Shown piece after piece: positions 16,583-25,145 of a stretch of 39,682 bases of DNA; position 1 is the stretch's first letter; each line of letters opens with the position of its first letter. Position numbers and translations under genes: made by a program. Under the pieces are notes generated by a model. That model was given only the letters and a program-made list of their open reading frames with translations. It was not told where the DNA came from and did no database searches. The DNA comes from Candidatus Sigynarchaeota archaeon (GTDB lineage Archaea; Asgardarchaeota; Lokiarchaeia; Sigynarchaeales; Sigynarchaeaceae): contig JAUQYW010000550.1 in the NCBI GenBank assembly GCA_030587525.1, positions 1-39,682 of the forward strand, in the 5' to 3' direction.

Positions 16583-18064
16583 TTAACTCCTGACACGTCT
16601 CGGGTTGAATAGCATGCTGAGCTCGTGCGGCGTGATGTTCATGAAATATTTCGTTCCTAGCAAGAGGGCCATGTCAACGTTGTCGTACTTCTCGGTCTTG
16701 AGCAATTTCATGGCAAAATCGATGCGATTGGGCTTGTCCGGTATCGTGATGCCTTTTCGTTTCTCAAGCTTCTCGATGTACATGGCGAGCTGAGCCTTGA
16801 GCTGGTCATCGCTGATGTCCTCCTTGATTTTCCGCTTCATCTCGTTGTAGAGGCCGCGCATGGCTTTTTGCATTTCAGGGTGGTATTTGACCATGCACGT
16901 GAACAGCACCAGGTTCGATCGGAACAGCGGGTCCTTGGCAAGTGCATCGTCATCGATCGTGATGTCCCACCGTCCACCGATATCCACGGCTTTGCCGTCG
17001 ATCTCGGCAACGATCTTGTAACCATTCATCGGATCCTTGACCACGTAATCGGATCCAGGGGTGAAGCGCTTGCCCTCCACGAGGAAAAACTTGACATAGT
17101 AATTGATGGGAAGTTTATCCTGGCTCTTGACTTCTATGTCAACGCCTTTCATGACCGATGCTTCGAACAAGTCTTCCATGTTAACCTTTCGGGAGATCAC
17201 GGGCAGCACGAACCGGTGGCCCGTGACGGCATGCGCCCGAGCGATCTGGATTTGATAATCAAACCCTGGCAGCGTGATGACTCCCGTATACAGTGGATCC
17301 TTTTCGCCGAACGTGAGCGTCATGCTCTCGAGCAACGATTGCTCGATGCTCCCGAGCCAGGTGCCGCGCTTGTCGATCTCCGAGTGTGCCATATCCCTGA
17401 AAACCTTCACGATCAATCGCTTGTTAATTCCTGCGAATTCGTCGAATTTCCTGGTCAAGTAATTTTCCAGGTACCGTTTCTTGTCGACCTTGCCGTCTTG
17501 ATCGACGTCGACTTCTTCCATACTGCTGCGGTCCTCGACCTTCGTGTCCCAATACCGCTTGTTGACGGCGATCACGAGCTTCCGGTTATTCTCTGGAGGA
17601 ATAAAGCCCAGCTTCTCGTTGTTCTTGTCCAAGTACTCTTGCTTCTTTGCCTTTGGCAATTTCTTCAGTGGCTTCAAGACCTGTTTCTCGTAAGTCTTGG
17701 GATCTCTCTTGAGATCCGAGAGTGGTTGCCCCAGCTCCTTGGCACGGTCGATTTCGTAATACTTCAAGACCTTATCATTCAACATCCTATCCTCGTCAAA
17801 TTCGTAGAGGATGTCTCCGACGATATCCATCTCGGCTGCGAATTGCCTCGACTTGCTCTGCCATTGGGCATCTTTCTTGATGCCTACCTTGGCGCCGTGC
17901 AAACCAGAACGCCAATAATTGACGATGATTCTCTTGATCGGCAGCGGGTTCCCTTTCTCGATCATCAAGCGGGAGGAAGCCTCTCGTTCGATATCTTCCG
18001 AACTATACTCGTCCTCTCCGATCTTTCCGTCTTCATCAACGTCTCGTGTGGTTTCTTCCGCCAT
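16583..18064 (-). CDS. EF-hand-containing protein of unknown function
   Basis: 493 residues, soluble, very rich in Lys, Asp and Glu. Residues 8-19 (DVDEDGKIGEDE) form a textbook EF-hand loop with Asp at 1, 3 and 5, Gly at 6, Ile at 8 and Glu at 12. A second loop at 186-197 (DVDQDGKVDKKR) keeps positions 1-9 but has Arg instead of Glu at 12, so it should bind calcium weakly or not at all. The rest, about 200-493, shows mixed beta and alpha pattern (VKVFRDMAHSEIDKRGTW, FDYQIQIARAHAVTGHRFVLPVI) and matches no family I recognise. No signal peptide or membrane helix, so it is probably cytoplasmic. GGTGA lies seven bases ahead of the ATG. It is divergent from the GH63-like gene. Confidence 0.7.
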   Translation of the reverse strand: MAEETTRDVDEDGKIGEDEYSSEDIEREASSRLMIEKGNPLPIKRIIVNYWRSGLHGAKVGIKKDAQWQSKSRQFAAEMDIVGDILYEFDEDRMLNDKVLKYYEIDRAKELGQPLSDLKRDPKTYEKQVLKPLKKLPKAKKQEYLDKNNEKLGFIPPENNRKLVIAVNKRYWDTKVEDRSSMEEVDVDQDGKVDKKRYLENYLTRKFDEFAGINKRLIVKVFRDMAHSEIDKRGTWLGSIEQSLLESMTLTFGEKDPLYTGVITLPGFDYQIQIARAHAVTGHRFVLPVISRKVNMEDLFEASVMKGVDIEVKSQDKLPINYYVKFFLVEGKRFTPGSDYVVKDPMNGYKIVAEIDGKAVDIGGRWDITIDDDALAKDPLFRSNLVLFTCMVKYHPEMQKAMRGLYNEMKRKIKEDISDDQLKAQLAMYIEKLEKRKGITIPDKPNRIDFAMKLLKTEKYDNVDMALLLGTKYFMNITPHELSMLFNPRRVRS

Positions 18065-18179
18065 GTTTCACTTCACCATGTCACAACATTAAAAATGCTT
18101 GTTATAGATATTCGTCACCGCTATTAATTATTTTGTCGTATCTGATAAAACGCAGCGATGAAACCATTTTAAGATGGAA

Positions 18180-18189
18180 TTATATATAG
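18180..18189 (+). promoter_or_regulatory. TATA box for the GH63-like gene
   Basis: TTATATATAG lies 29-38 bases ahead of the ATG at 18218, at the usual archaeal distance for a transcript with a leader of under 12 bases. No Shine-Dalgarno sequence is present, in keeping with a near-leaderless message. Confidence 0.5.
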
Positions 18190-18217
18190 ATTACACGAGC
18201 AACACACGGTTCACGAG

Positions 18218-19837
18218 ATGGCCAATTTGGAGTATCCAGCGAAGGACGATCCCATCGGGAATGATGATTTGAAAATCGCGGTGGTACCAAGGAACGCGCC
18301 AGCGGTTAACGTGCCAGGATATGATTCGTGGGGCGAAGCTTTCAATTCAGTCTTCGATTTCCTTGGCAACAACGTGATGAAACCTTCCGGGATAATCGAA
18401 GAGCCCTGGGTTCGCCCTGGACCTGCATGGAAGGGCATGTGGGTCTGGGACAACGCGCTCTATTCCCGAATTTGGAGCCTCTGCAACCTGGATTTCGCGA
18501 AGCATGTCCTTGATATCTCGTTGAAATTCCAAGCAACGGAAAATCCCAACGACGACGCGAATTTCGGGCGCATCCCGCACTCAATCGCGCCGGATGGCAT
18601 CGACTCATGGGCGCATCCTCCGCTCCTGGACTGGGCGTTCTGGGAATTATTCAAGAAAAACGGCTCCGTCGACATGCTCCAGCAAACATTCTCCCGCTTG
18701 TTTGATTATCACCTCTGGCTCAACTACAACCGCGATCTGCACAAGGACGGGCTGTACTCGTGGGTCCACGTCGCCGAATCGGGCCTGGAAAATGCACCCC
18801 GTTTCGAGCAGGTGGCGCCCACCTCGTGCGATGCGATCGATTTCTCTTGCCTCGTTTCGATACAACTACGTTCGCTCATCAATATGGCCGCGATCCTCAA
18901 GGAAGACACGGTCAAGGAACAATTGACCGCACGAAAGCAGGAACTCGATGCCTGGATCAACGAGGATCTCTGGGATTCTTCCACGGGCTTTTATTATGAC
19001 AAGGCGTTTACCGGCAGCCAGAAAGGACAATTTATCGGCCCGAAAGCAATCACGGGCTGGTACCCGCTCATCGCCGGCATCGTGCCCAAGGAGCGGTTGG
19101 CCAAGTACCTGCGCCACCTCACCAACCGCGACGAGTTCTGGACAGTGTTTCCCGTGCCCTCGGTTGCCAAGGACGACCCGTCATTCGATAAGAATATGAA
19201 CATGTGGCGTGGCGCTACCTGGGTAGCAGAGAATTATTTCATCATAAAAGGCTTGAAGGGTTATGGTTTTCGCCAGCTGCCCGGGGAGCTCGGTTACCTC
19301 ACCGTCGCCCACGTGTTTGACACGTTCAAGAAAAAGCGAAATTTCTACGAGTATTACAACTCGCTCGGCCCGAGCGATGCGATCGAGCTTTTCTCGAGAA
19401 AGGACGAGACTAGTGGTCCGAGGCCCTATGCTGTTAGTGGTACCGGCCTGGTCGCGAATATCTTGCTCGAAGACATTCTCGGCATCGAGCCCCAGCACGA
19501 TTCCATCATGTTAATGCCGAGCGTTCCTGAGAAGCTTCTTGCCAAGCTAGGTGGTGCCCCGATCACGGGATCCTTGTCAAACATTGTTGGCTGGGTTCAG
19601 GACAAGATCGACTTTAAGATGACGTTCAACGCCGGCGATATTATCGAGTACGAGTTCACTTTATCGAAGCCTATGGACATCCACGTGCTGGAATTTTCCA
19701 CGCGGGAAAAACTGTTCACTGGCGATGGCGTGAGTGTCGTCCAGGTGGAAGTGAAGAACAACAAGGACGTGATTTCCATTTTTTCAAAACCCGAAGGCCA
19801 GTCGATAAAAGAGGAATTTGCCAAGAAAGAGAAATGA
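18218..19837 (+). CDS. GH63/GH37-like six-hairpin glycoside hydrolase
   Basis: 539 residues, cytoplasmic by lack of signal peptide. An (alpha/alpha)6 glycosidase related to GH63 (mannosylglycerate/glucosylglycerate hydrolases, YgjK) and GH37 trehalase: GMWVWDNALYSRIW (about 73-86), ESGLENAPRF (187-196), MWRGATWVAENYFIIKGL, and NFYEYYNSLGPSDAIE near the C-terminus. In trehalases and many GH63 enzymes the acid is the Asp of ESGxD; here it is Glu191. The general-base Glu in FYEYYN appears present. Substrates of relatives are alpha-linked glucosides or mannosides, including compatible solutes. A beta-sandwich-like end closes the protein. It stands alone on a strong TATA box, divergent from the EF-hand gene. 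The family call is firm, the substrate unknown. Confidence 0.85.
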   Translation: MANLEYPAKDDPIGNDDLKIAVVPRNAPAVNVPGYDSWGEAFNSVFDFLGNNVMKPSGIIEEPWVRPGPAWKGMWVWDNALYSRIWSLCNLDFAKHVLDISLKFQATENPNDDANFGRIPHSIAPDGIDSWAHPPLLDWAFWELFKKNGSVDMLQQTFSRLFDYHLWLNYNRDLHKDGLYSWVHVAESGLENAPRFEQVAPTSCDAIDFSCLVSIQLRSLINMAAILKEDTVKEQLTARKQELDAWINEDLWDSSTGFYYDKAFTGSQKGQFIGPKAITGWYPLIAGIVPKERLAKYLRHLTNRDEFWTVFPVPSVAKDDPSFDKNMNMWRGATWVAENYFIIKGLKGYGFRQLPGELGYLTVAHVFDTFKKKRNFYEYYNSLGPSDAIELFSRKDETSGPRPYAVSGTGLVANILLEDILGIEPQHDSIMLMPSVPEKLLAKLGGAPITGSLSNIVGWVQDKIDFKMTFNAGDIIEYEFTLSKPMDIHVLEFSTREKLFTGDGVSVVQVEVKNNKDVISIFSKPEGQSIKEEFAKKEK

Positions 19838-19888
19838 TGCCATACATGATATGGGAAATATTTTTCACGTGGCATCGTTAAAGCATTT

Positions 19889-20887
19889 ATGCCCGGAGCA
19901 GCCCACATTTTCGTTGGTATCGTGGTCGGCATCTTTACATGGTACACGACCAGAGGAAAATTCACGCCATACCACGTGGTAGTCTTCACGTTAAATAACA
20001 TCCTTGGTCCAGACCTTTTCTGGCTCATTCCTAACTTGGAAATCGCGGATTTCTTTAACACAATCTTCGGATACTCCATGATCGCGTTCGCGATGAGCAT
20101 CCCGTACTTTTACATCGGAAAAGCCGTTTCAGAACCGATACGATATATCGACGTCTATAAATTGGCCGTTGCTGGTGGAATCTCGCACGTGGGGATCGAC
20201 GGGCTAGGGCACGTGCTCTACGGAACCCACGTTTCCGATAATTTTTGGCTCTTCTCATTCGATTGGGTCGACATATTCATCGTAAATCCGGCCGGGTTAG
20301 CGATATTTTTGATCGTGATCGGCGGGATAGTGATTGTGAGCTTTCTTGCCTTCCGTCATCTGATTCACCGGCATGATGTCAAACCAAGTGCTGCAGCATT
20401 TCGTGTCGTGGAAGTTATATTGCCTGCAATCGTGCTGTTCGGCAGCATCGCGCTTCTCAAGCTAATGCCTTTTGGAGATGGGAAGTGGTTCACCATCGGC
20501 GATGCCGTGGTTTCCACTAGTGTCGGTCAACCTAACGAAGGTGTTTGGATCACCATTTCAGGCGTAACCGTAGCCATCGTGTTTTGTTTGCTTTACAAGA
20601 AACGGTCCTCGCTTTTTCGTCTCGTCATCATCACAGGTTATGCCGCCGTGTTGGTCATCTTGTTACTCTCGTGGCCTTTCCTCGGTGGAGGCGAGGGGGA
20701 TGCAGGAATAATTTATTTTTCCCTGATATTCATTCTGGTGCCCCTTTGGTTGATCGCAACGAGTTTTCGTCGTCAAAATAGCATATTCTCGATGATCTTA
20801 GAGAAAAAAGAAGGCGGTGCGGAAAAAAATGTAACGGTTAAAGCCAGTTCACCGGAAATTCATGGTTCACATAAGCCATCTCCCTGA
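19889..20887 (+). CDS. Membrane protein with His/Asp motif, possibly DUF457-like metal-dependent hydrolase
   Basis: 332 residues with about eight membrane segments. The N-terminal pattern resembles membrane-bound metal-dependent hydrolases of the YdjM/DUF457 type: AAHIFVG (His6), NILGPDLFW (Asp42), and GGISHVGIDGLGHVL with His100, Asp104 and His108. These are the kinds of residues that coordinate metal at the membrane face in that group; assignment is tentative. The last 40 residues are polar and cytoplasmic-like. An AAATATTTTT box about 25-30 bases ahead of the ATG suggests a leaderless message. The 3' end overlaps the last 50 bases of the converging gene 20838-22346, so the two transcripts are antisense there. 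Confidence 0.65.
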   Translation: MPGAAHIFVGIVVGIFTWYTTRGKFTPYHVVVFTLNNILGPDLFWLIPNLEIADFFNTIFGYSMIAFAMSIPYFYIGKAVSEPIRYIDVYKLAVAGGISHVGIDGLGHVLYGTHVSDNFWLFSFDWVDIFIVNPAGLAIFLIVIGGIVIVSFLAFRHLIHRHDVKPSAAAFRVVEVILPAIVLFGSIALLKLMPFGDGKWFTIGDAVVSTSVGQPNEGVWITISGVTVAIVFCLLYKKRSSLFRLVIITGYAAVLVILLLSWPFLGGGEGDAGIIYFSLIFILVPLWLIATSFRRQNSIFSMILEKKEGGAEKNVTVKASSPEIHGSHKPSP

Positions 20888-22346
20888 TAGCTGCCATTGC
20901 TTGCATGTACGTGGCGCTCAGCGACGTGTACGGCGGCCGCGTGGGTATGGAGCGGATGAGATCCTCGAGTGATCGGAACACGACGAAGGAGGACAGCGTC
21001 GTGTTCTCGTGGTATCGATAGAGCTGGAACCAGGCTTGCCGGAGCACCAGGTAATGGTTGCCATTGCCAGTCCATCCATTGACACCGTCCGAGAAAATAT
21101 TGGTGTGGTTCACGTCCGCTCTGACGCCGTCGCTGTTATCCCATTCCACCGTTGCGGTCTGGGAAGGCCGGCCCCGGTACACGAAGTCGACGAACGTGTG
21201 CGAGAGCCGTCGCATATCGGTTGCATCAAACACGAAGCCCCTTTCGTAACACTGGATGGCAAATTCCACGTCGAGGCACGCATGGCTCGTGTCGGAATTA
21301 TCGCTGTTCCAGTCATACCCCCACGAATACATTTCCCGCGATTCCCTGTCGAGCGTGTATGTCCGAAGCGTCATATGTGCCTTGAGAAAACGTGCCATCT
21401 TCTGTACCATGGCTAAATAGGTGGCATTCCCCGTGAAATCGTATACTTGCTGGGTCATGAGGCCCATGGCGTCTATACGGTTGAAACAGGCCGTCGTGTT
21501 TTCAGGCGGCGTCACGTACCACCCTTGATCACCTTGCTCGTACCAGTTGGTCCGGTTCCACCGCTGGATCGATCGCTCGCCCAGGTCGATGTACTTTAAT
21601 GCTATTGCCTGGAGGCTGGCATTGCCCCACAAGGCGGGCGTGTTCTTGATGATATTAGCAAGCTGGGCAAGGGGCATGATGATGACGCCATCCCAGACCT
21701 CGTATTCCACGTAAGTACCATTCGTGTAACCGGCCGTACCATAGCCAGGAATCCCGTCGTGGTTTCGATCGGAATTGTTGAATATCGATTCGGTCCGGTT
21801 TAGCAGCGGCCAGAGATACTTCATATCCTTGGTCGCGTTGAGCATATGCACGAAGCCGCGATCCATATATGATTCCCCCCACGCGTAGCCATCTGGAAGT
21901 GTGGGATCTCCGGAATTCCAGAACGAGGCAAATATTGTTTCGAGCGTCTGGTTGAAATCGCCATATTGTGTCTGGAAATGGTAAGCAGGATCATAATCGA
22001 TGGCAAATTGTCTCAGGAACAGCTCGTATGGTTTCGGGGCGAGCTCGTCCCATGCATAATAGCCAAGCCCGCCCCCGATAGTTGCCAGGATGACAAGGGC
22101 CGACACGAAACCCACCTTGATGCGCCACGGGGGCATCTTTTCATCGTGCCTGGCTTTTATGCCTCCCGCGATCGTGGCAACTGCCAGCCCGTACAGGATA
22201 ATTCCGCCGGCAAGAAAATAATACCAATACCTGGCCAGCTCGTCCTTGTTCCACAGGATCAATACCGTCGTGGCGATGAGTGCGCACAAGACACCAATGA
22301 TGATGTACAGCGTCGCTCCGGCTTTTTGTAAGCTCGTTTCTCTCAT
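20838..22346 (-). CDS. Membrane-anchored (alpha/alpha)-barrel glycan-active protein
   Basis: 502 residues. Three membrane helices (about 9-31, 39-62, 75-98) lead into a domain of about 400 residues placed outside, judged by at least ten NxS/T sequons. The domain has the helix-hairpin pattern of six-hairpin glycosidases, epimerases and polysaccharide lyases: WGESYMDRGFVHML, EVWDGVIIMPLA, RIDAMGLMTQQVYDF, and SDTSHACLDVEFAIQCYERG, where the SHxxLD motif recurs in this superfamily. WDNSDGVRADVNHTN and GWTGNGNHYLVL follow. Activity cannot be named: hydrolase, lyase or C5-epimerase are possible. It is the last gene of the five-gene operon, 16 bases after the polytopic protein gene, and converges with an overlap on 19889-20887. 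Confidence 0.7.
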   Translation of the reverse strand: MRETSLQKAGATLYIIIGVLCALIATTVLILWNKDELARYWYYFLAGGIILYGLAVATIAGGIKARHDEKMPPWRIKVGFVSALVILATIGGGLGYYAWDELAPKPYELFLRQFAIDYDPAYHFQTQYGDFNQTLETIFASFWNSGDPTLPDGYAWGESYMDRGFVHMLNATKDMKYLWPLLNRTESIFNNSDRNHDGIPGYGTAGYTNGTYVEYEVWDGVIIMPLAQLANIIKNTPALWGNASLQAIALKYIDLGERSIQRWNRTNWYEQGDQGWYVTPPENTTACFNRIDAMGLMTQQVYDFTGNATYLAMVQKMARFLKAHMTLRTYTLDRESREMYSWGYDWNSDNSDTSHACLDVEFAIQCYERGFVFDATDMRRLSHTFVDFVYRGRPSQTATVEWDNSDGVRADVNHTNIFSDGVNGWTGNGNHYLVLRQAWFQLYRYHENTTLSSFVVFRSLEDLIRSIPTRPPYTSLSATYMQAMAAIREMAYVNHEFPVNWL

Positions 22347-22362
22347 TGTCTGACATCCGTGT

Positions 22363-23574
22363 TCATTTTGCTTCGGTGATCGTTTCCGCGGGATTTATAC
22401 CCTTCTTGGCAAGCGCCATTGCATTGACCAGGCGCCGCCGCCAAGCCAAGTTAACCATTTCAAGCACCGTCAAGCCGATCAATGCGTAATAGAACCACGA
22501 CGAATACGTGGCAATTTCCCCGGGTTTAACTGGGATGAATGCGATGTAGGCACCCAGGAACCAGCTCACAAGCATCAAGACGCCGGCCAGGCCACGGAAC
22601 CCGATCGACTGCATTTCGGACACGAAGTACCAAGTTATAAAGGTCAGCGGGATACCGAGGATGATGGCATGAACCATGGACAGGAGACCGATGCAAGAAA
22701 GGTAATACATGATCGCGATAGTGGTTCCGGCCACAGGTACCGCAATATACGTGTTTATCCGTGGCTTTCTCGATGTCCCAAAGAGCGAGGATAGCAAGAT
22801 CAGCGATCCCGTTATTAAATTTGACAGCAAAAGTGTCGTATTCAATGATTCCCTGGGATCCCGCACGGTTCCGAAAAAGACAAGCATGCTCCCCATCGTG
22901 AAGAGCGAGAAGGTAAGCCACATCATGATCACGCTGAAGATGATGGCATGGGATGTCCGGTTTACAGTGCCACGGGTTGTAGCATTCGTCGTTCCCGGGG
23001 AAATCCACCGGGGATAATCCGCGCCGAGTAGCAAGATCACCACGCTCGAGCAGATGCCGAGCACGGCGAACACGGCGCCAGAACCGGGAAAGGCAAGCTG
23101 GATCAAGGCATCGACAAGAATACCGAATACAATTGCCACTATGAAATATTTGCCGTGGTCTTCCAATCCCGTGATCATGTGGAAAATGGCCCCGGTCATC
23201 AGTAAGGCAAACAGCACGACCAGGGAATAATTGGTGGCCATGGGTTGCGTCGGGATACCAAGAAACTCAACAAGAGGTATCGATTGATTCGCAAAATCCG
23301 TGGCTGGCGCTTGCAAGATGCTCAAAAAAGCAATGATAGTCATTCCAACGGCGCTCACTAGCAAAATAAAGGGCGATTTTCCCTTGAATTTCATCAGCAC
23401 GACGAATCCGGCGAGGACCGCTGCAGCTAGGATCACGAAATCGAACAGCGTGTCGTTCTCGAAGAAAGTGCGTGTCCGTGTGAAGAGTTGGTACGGCGCG
23501 AGCCAGCCAGCGGCGATGCCAATCGACAAGAGCAAGACACGCTGGAGCTTTTCCGGCAAGTAATGGCCGGGCAT
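22363..23574 (-). CDS. Polytopic membrane protein of the glycan operon
   Basis: 403 residues with about eleven or twelve hydrophobic segments and few charged loops (MKFKGKSP, SRKPRIN, WRRRLVN). No family is recognised. The ATG at 23574 gives a protein that begins MPGHYLPEKLQRVLLL; a TTG at 23592 that overlaps the stop of the upstream gene is another option. The frame remains open far upstream inside the neighbour, but that part is Arg/His-rich out-of-frame translation and not part of this protein. Position between a membrane-anchored hydrolase and a membrane-anchored alpha/alpha-barrel protein suggests a glycan exporter, polymerase or scaffold for them; this is inference. Confidence 0.7.
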   Translation of the reverse strand: MPGHYLPEKLQRVLLLSIGIAAGWLAPYQLFTRTRTFFENDTLFDFVILAAAVLAGFVVLMKFKGKSPFILLVSAVGMTIIAFLSILQAPATDFANQSIPLVEFLGIPTQPMATNYSLVVLFALLMTGAIFHMITGLEDHGKYFIVAIVFGILVDALIQLAFPGSGAVFAVLGICSSVVILLLGADYPRWISPGTTNATTRGTVNRTSHAIIFSVIMMWLTFSLFTMGSMLVFFGTVRDPRESLNTTLLLSNLITGSLILLSSLFGTSRKPRINTYIAVPVAGTTIAIMYYLSCIGLLSMVHAIILGIPLTFITWYFVSEMQSIGFRGLAGVLMLVSWFLGAYIAFIPVKPGEIATYSSWFYYALIGLTVLEMVNLAWRRRLVNAMALAKKGINPAETITEAK

Positions 23575-23588
23575 GCGAGGCGAGGCTG

Positions 23589-25145
23589 TCAAGGTGATCC
23601 CCCTCGTGACGCGGTCGGTTTTTTCCTCAAGATGCGGACCCGGGCGAGCAAGATCGCAAGCCCCGCGATTGAAATAGTCGCGATGATGACGAGTAGCGCA
23701 ACGATGTCGGGCGAATAGACGATTTCGATAAGAATGCCGAGCGGTGCTTGCAACGCCATTCCCGCCGAATAATTCAATTCCAGCAAGACCGGCGTGAAAC
23801 CCAGCTCCATCTCGTACGCCGGCAAGCCCGGGAACGAGGCAGACGAGTTCGTGAAATAGTCGAAATCGTTCAAGTCGAACAACATGGCAGAGCCTGATGA
23901 TCCTTCGGGGGCAATGACTGATAGCCTGGCCCACGCAGCGGTGTACTGCGACCACAAGATGAGCACGGTCGTGTTGCGTGGAGTGTAGAAATAATACGAC
24001 GAGACGGTACCGCCTGTGAACGAGCGGACGGCCACGCCATTGGCATAGCACGTGCCGTTTTCGATCAGCGAATTCAGCAGTGTGTAAGCATACCCCGCCG
24101 GTTTGAAACCGTAGAGATAGTGTACTGGATCGATGCATTCCATCAATCCAAACCGGCCCTCGCCGTATGTATCGTTCGTATCGCACCAGTCGTTTTGGCA
24201 ATACCAAAACGTAGCGCTGATGTTGGCAGCAATGGCCTGGGCATACACTTTCAAGACCTGGGTCGCCTGGTATAGCCTCAACTCGGTAGCGATCGCGGTC
24301 CCTATTTGGTCGTTCGTTGCCACCGACGTGGCCATGCCTATCTCCGTGATCCAGACGGGTTTCAATTCCAGGCCATGGCTTTCCATCCAGAGCTTGACAT
24401 CGGCCATTTTTTGCGACAAGAGCTCAGCATTCCGGCCGGAGTATGCATGGTAGGCGATGATATCATACGTGGCGGAAAAATTCTCCTCGCCGTACCAGGC
24501 GATCATCTGATCCAGGTACGAAACCTCGGGGCCAACGATGCCAGGCGAGATGATGATGGCATTCGGGTCGCAAGACCTCACGATGCTCGCGAGCTTCTGG
24601 GAAAACTCGAAGAAATCCTCGTCGGTGCCGCGCCAAAACCCGATGTTCGGCTCATTCCAGATTTCGTAGTATTTCAATATTCCAGCATATTGAAGGACGA
24701 AGGCTCGGGTGAAGTTATAATAGAATGGCCAATCTTCGCGGGGAAGATCGTAGTCGTTCGGCCACCAGCCCCAGCCATAGACGAAACAACCGAGCGATTC
24801 GATGCCTCGGTTCAAGAGGTTTGTAAACAGCGTGTCGTAATATGAAAAATCGTAAACGGTTGTGTTCTTGCCATAGTCTATCGCGCAGCGGAACCACTCG
24901 ATATTGTTCCTGAGAATTTTCGGTCCGAGAATTTTCAAGTTTTCAGCATGGTAATTTATATCCGCGGGTCCATGGCTGATGCACATCTGGTCCTTTATCG
25001 GTATTACTGCAGTATCAAAGGATATGGGGCTTGCCGCAACCACGCGCGGGAATGCCATCGATGTTAAAGCCACCACATTCGTGAAAATACAGAGCCATAA
25101 GATAATGCCTACGGCTTTCCATCGAAATATTTGCGAATTCTTCAT
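23589..25145 (-). CDS. Membrane-anchored clan GH-A glycoside hydrolase (GH39/GH5-like)
   Basis: 518 residues. A signal peptide or N-terminal anchor (about 8-32), a TIM-barrel domain, then a C-terminal beta domain and a membrane helix at about 478-502 with a basic RVRILRKK stop. The clan GH-A pair is present: acid/base Glu165 in YYEIWNEPN and nucleophile Glu268 in VWITEIGM, with YHAYSG between. Family knowledge: retaining beta-glycosidases such as GH39 xylosidases or GH5/GH10-type enzymes use these motifs. Sequons (NYT-type, NTT, NDT, NSS) support an outer-face location. The start ATG overlaps the stop of the aminotransferase by four bases (ATGA), which shows translational coupling. Substrate unknown; a surface or exopolysaccharide being made or trimmed by the operon is plausible. 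Confidence 0.85.
   Translation of the reverse strand: MKNSQIFRWKAVGIILWLCIFTNVVALTSMAFPRVVAASPISFDTAVIPIKDQMCISHGPADINYHAENLKILGPKILRNNIEWFRCAIDYGKNTTVYDFSYYDTLFTNLLNRGIESLGCFVYGWGWWPNDYDLPREDWPFYYNFTRAFVLQYAGILKYYEIWNEPNIGFWRGTDEDFFEFSQKLASIVRSCDPNAIIISPGIVGPEVSYLDQMIAWYGEENFSATYDIIAYHAYSGRNAELLSQKMADVKLWMESHGLELKPVWITEIGMATSVATNDQIGTAIATELRLYQATQVLKVYAQAIAANISATFWYCQNDWCDTNDTYGEGRFGLMECIDPVHYLYGFKPAGYAYTLLNSLIENGTCYANGVAVRSFTGGTVSSYYFYTPRNTTVLILWSQYTAAWARLSVIAPEGSSGSAMLFDLNDFDYFTNSSASFPGLPAYEMELGFTPVLLELNYSAGMALQAPLGILIEIVYSPDIVALLVIIATISIAGLAILLARVRILRKKPTASRGGSP

Noticed and set aside
16868..18127. Open frame of 419 codons on the plus strand
   Set aside because: It is antisense to the EF-hand gene and reads as Asp/His/Leu-rich sequence typical of a mirrored coding strand, with no motif and no ribosome site.
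23575..24207. Long N-terminal extension of the polytopic operon protein
   Set aside because: The extension lies inside the GH-A hydrolase gene in another frame and translates to Arg/His-rich sequence; the membrane protein starts at 23574 or 23592.
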